This document shows, one piece after another, positions 61,001 through 64,000 of a stretch of DNA of 64,000 nt. Source of the stretch: Mesostigma viride. Its lineage: Eukaryota > Streptophyta > Mesostigmatophyceae > Mesostigmatales > Mesostigmataceae. The number at the start of each line of letters is the position of its first letter. Positions within the stretch are counted from its first letter, which is position 1. Both the position numbers and the translations under genes were made by a program. The stretch is taken from positions 1,442,590 through 1,506,589 of the forward strand of contig RPFO01000132.1 of assembly GCA_009746045.1 (NCBI GenBank), in the 5' to 3' direction. The notes under the pieces were generated by a model that made no database searches, had not been told where the DNA came from, and saw only the letters and a list, made by a program, of their open reading frames with translations.

Positions 61001-64000
61001 GAACACGAGAGGAATGGTGCGGTGGAACACGAGAGGAATGGTGCGGTGGAACACGAGAGGAATGGTGCGGTGGAACACGAGAGGAATGGTGCGGTGGAAC
61101 ACGAGAGGAATGGTGCGGTGGAACACGAGAGGAATGGTGCGGTGGAACACGAGAGGAATGGTGCGGTGGAACACGAGAGGAATGGTGCGGTGGAACACGA
61201 GAGGAATGGTGCGGTGGAACACGAGAGGAATGGTGCGGTGGAACACGAGAGGAATGGTGCGGTGGAACACGAGAGGAATGGTGCGGTGGAACACGAGAGG
61301 AATGGTGCGGTGGAACACGAGAGGAATGGTGCGGTGGAACACGTGAGGAATGGTGCGGTGGAACACGAGAGGAATGGTGCGGTGGAACACGAGAGGAATG
61401 GTGCGGTGGAACACGAGAGGAATGGTGCGGTGGAACACGAGAGGAATGGTGCGGTGGAACACGAGAGGAATGGTGCGGTGGAACACGAGAGGAATGGTGC
61501 GGTGGAACACGAGAGGAATGGTGCGGTGGAACACGAGAGGAATGGTGCGGTGGAACACGAGAGGAATGGTGCGGTGGAACACGAGAGGAATGGTGCGGTG
61601 GAACACGAGAGGAATGGTGCGGTGGAACACGAGAGGAATGGTGCGGTGGAACACGAGAGGAATGGTGCGGTGGAACACGAGAGGAATGGTGCGGTGGAAC
61701 ACGAGAGGAATGGTGCGGTGGAACACGAGAGGAATGGTGCGGTGGAACACGAGAGGAATGGTGCGGTGGAACACGAGAGGAATGGTGCGGTGGAACACGA
61801 GAGGAATGGTGCGGTGGAACACGAGAGGAATGGTGCGGTGGAACACGAGAGGAATGGTGCGGTGGAACACGTGAGGAATGGTGCGGTGGAACACGAGAGG
61901 AATGGTGCGGTGGAACACGAGAGGAATGGTGCGGTGGAACACGAGAGGAATGGTGCGGTGGAACACGAGAGGAATGGTGCGGTGGAACACGAGAGGAATG
62001 GTGCGGTGGAACACGAGAGGAATGGTGCGGTGGAACACGAGAGGAATGGTGCGGTGGAACACGTGAGGAATGGTGCGGTGGAACACGAGAGGAATGGTGC
62101 GGTGGAACACGAGAGGAATGGTGCGGTGGAACACGAGAGGAATGGTGCGGTGGAACACGAGAGGAATGGTGCGGTGGAACACGAGAGGAATGGTGCGGTG
62201 GAACACGAGAGGAATGGTGCGGTGGAACACGAGAGGAATGGTGCGGTGGAACACGTGAGGAATGGTGCGGTGGAACACGTGAGGAATGGTGCGGTGGAAC
62301 ACGAGAGGAATGGTGCGGTGGAACACGAGAGGAATGGTGCGGTGGAACACGTGAGGAATGGTGCGGTGGAACACGAGAGGAATGGTGCGGTGGAACACGA
62401 GAGGAATGGTGCGGTGGAACACGAGAGGAATGGTGCGGTGGAACACGAGAGGAATGGTGCGGTGGAACACGTGAGGAATGGTGCGGTGGAACACGTGAGG
62501 AATGGTGCGGTGGAACACGAGAGGAATGGTGCGGTGGAACACGAGAGGAATGGTGCGGTGGAACACGAGAGGAATGGTGCGGTGGAACACGAGAGGAATG
62601 GTGCGGTGGAACACGAGAGGAATGGTGCGGTGGAACACGAGAGGAATGGTGCGGTGGAACACGAGAGGAATGGTGCGGTGGAACACGAGAGGAATGGTGC
62701 GGTGGAACACGAGAGGAATGGTGCGGTGGAACACGAGAGGAATGGTGCGGTGGAACACGAGAGGAATGGTGCGGTGGAACACGAGAGGAATGGTGCGGTG
62801 GAACACGTGAGGAATGGTGCGGTGGAACACGAGAGGAATGGTGCGGTGGAACACGAGAGGAATGGTGCGGTGGAACACGAGAGGAATGGTGCGGTGGAAC
62901 ACGAGAGGAATGGTGCGGTGGAACACGAGAGGAATGGTGCGGTGGAACACGAGAGGAATGGTGCGGTGGAACACGAGAGGAATGGTGCGGTGGAACACGA
63001 GAGGAATGGTGCGGTGGAACACGAGAGGAATGGTGCGGTGGAACACGTGAGGAATGGTGCGGTGGAACACGAGAGGAATGGTGCGGTGGAACACGAGAGG
63101 AATGGTGCGGTGGAACACGAGAGGAATGGTGCGGTGGAACACGAGAGGAATGGTGCGGTGAGGAATGGTGCGGTGGAACACGAGAGGAATGGTGCGGTGA
63201 GGAATGGTGCGGTGGAACACGAGAGGAATGGTGCGGTGGAACACGAGAGGAATGGTGCGGTGGAACACGTGAGGAATGGTGCGGTGGAACACGAGAGGAA
63301 TGGTGCGGTGGAACACGAGAGGAATGGTGCGGTGGAACACGAGAGGAATGGTGCGGTGGAACACGAGAGGAATGGTGCGGTGGAACACGAGAGGAATGGT
63401 GCGGTGGAACACGAGAGGAATGGTGCGGTGGAACACGAGAGGAATGGTGCGGTGGAACACGAGAGGAATGGTGCGGTGGAACACGAGAGGAATGGTGCGG
63501 TGGAACACGAGAGGAATGGTGCGGTGGAACACGAGAGGAATGGTGCGGTGGAACACGAGAGGAATGGTGCGGTGGAACACGAGAGGAATGGTGCGGTGGA
63601 ACACGAGAGGAATGGTGCGGTGGAACACGTGAGGAATGGTGCGGTGGAACACGAGAGGAATGGTGCGGTGGAACACGAGAGGAATGGTGCGGTGGAACAC
63701 GAGAGGAATGGTGCGGTGGAACACGAGAGGAATGGTGCGGTGGAACACGAGAGGAATGGTGCGGTGGAACACGAGAGGAATGGTGCGGTGGAACACGAGA
63801 GGAATGGTGCGGTGGAACACGAGAGGAATGGTGCGGTGGAACACGAGAGGAATGGTGCGGTGGAACACGAGAGGAATGGTGCGGTGGAACACGAGAGGAA
63901 TGGTGCGGTGGAACACGAGAGGAATGGTGCGGTGGAACACGAGAGGAATGGTGCGGTGGAACACGAGAGGAATGGTGCGGTGGAACACGAGAGGAATGGT
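46030..64000. repeat. 24-bp giant minisatellite, about 750 copies, running off the window
   Basis: The unit starts GAATGGTGCGGTGGAACACG and ends AGAG. It is uninterrupted for 18 kb and starts about 116 bp after the donor at 45914 of the HA-domain gene. Variant units read CACGTGAG instead of CACGAGAG (about 46079, 46749, then 61340 onwards). Three 15-bp units (about 48622, 63158, 63198) and two 16-bp units (about 47224, 47284) are deletions. Between about 48,640 and 61,340 every unit looks identical (about 529 copies). Several frames on both strands are open (VFHRTIPL on minus; RGMVRWNT, RNGAVEHE, EEWCGGT on plus); these are not called as proteins. Confidence 0.98.

Noticed and set aside
45857-63988. 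Minus-strand open frame of 6,043 codons (VFHRTIPL repeat) and plus-strand frames up to 4,238 codons
   Set aside because: A 24-bp stop-free unit opens several frames on both strands. The minus frame even runs antisense through a well-supported HA-domain exon.
46030-64000. Centromeric or telomeric satellite
   Set aside because: The array starts inside a recognisable gene right after a splice donor and is not a telomere motif. A centromere role has no support in the sequence, although the far end is unseen.
1-64000. tRNA, rRNA or other structured RNA genes, and a novel defence or mobile system with protein genes
   Set aside because: No cloverleaf, rRNA core motif or cluster of unknown ORFs was recognised by eye. 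A covariance-model search would be decisive.

Overview
The window looks like nuclear DNA of a green-lineage eukaryote, most likely a chlorophyte alga. The genes have many short exons with GT-AG introns of 0.4-1.2 kb. The recognisable proteins are plant-like (Mediator subunit MED4, peroxin PEX12, a GT29 sialyltransferase-like enzyme, a helicase-associated-domain protein). The DNA is GC-rich, and there is an interstitial stretch of plant-type telomere repeat. The species call is inference. No bacterial, organellar or viral gene was seen. By eye about 60% of the window is tandem repeat.

Layout. (1) 75-7781, minus strand: MED4 in nine phase-consistent exons, with the last C-terminal exon(s) off the left edge. 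Its introns hold a 55-bp, a 28-bp and a 24-bp minisatellite plus small microsatellites. (2) 7782-9040: a divergent intergenic region that must hold both promoters. (3) 9041-35406, plus strand: PEX12 in eleven exons. Intron 6 is 19.1 kb, of which 18.3 kb is one 37/38-bp minisatellite of about 485 copies; intron 9 is a GC-AG intron. (4) 36.4-37.1 kb: a decayed LINE. (5) 38.0-38.8 kb: stacked simple repeats including a 527-nt pure-purine tract. (6) 39129-40299, minus strand: a GT29 enzyme whose hydrophobic signal anchor is read in another frame. (7) 40772-41244: a MITE-like element with 25-bp inverted termini and a TAA target duplication, abutting a 35-bp minisatellite of about 23 copies. (8) 42064-42687, minus strand: a weakly supported, unidentified three-exon gene. 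(9) 44478-45913, plus strand: three exons of a helicase-associated-domain protein. Its next intron contains a 24-bp minisatellite that fills the rest of the window (46030-64000, about 750 copies, not ending).

The genes are housekeeping genes of separate pathways (transcription, peroxisome import, glycosylation). What links them is structural: most of the minisatellites lie inside introns, and the two giant ones start about 90-115 bp after a 5' splice site. The very long open frames over the arrays (up to about 6,200 codons, on several frames at once) are products of stop-free repeat units and are not annotated as proteins.
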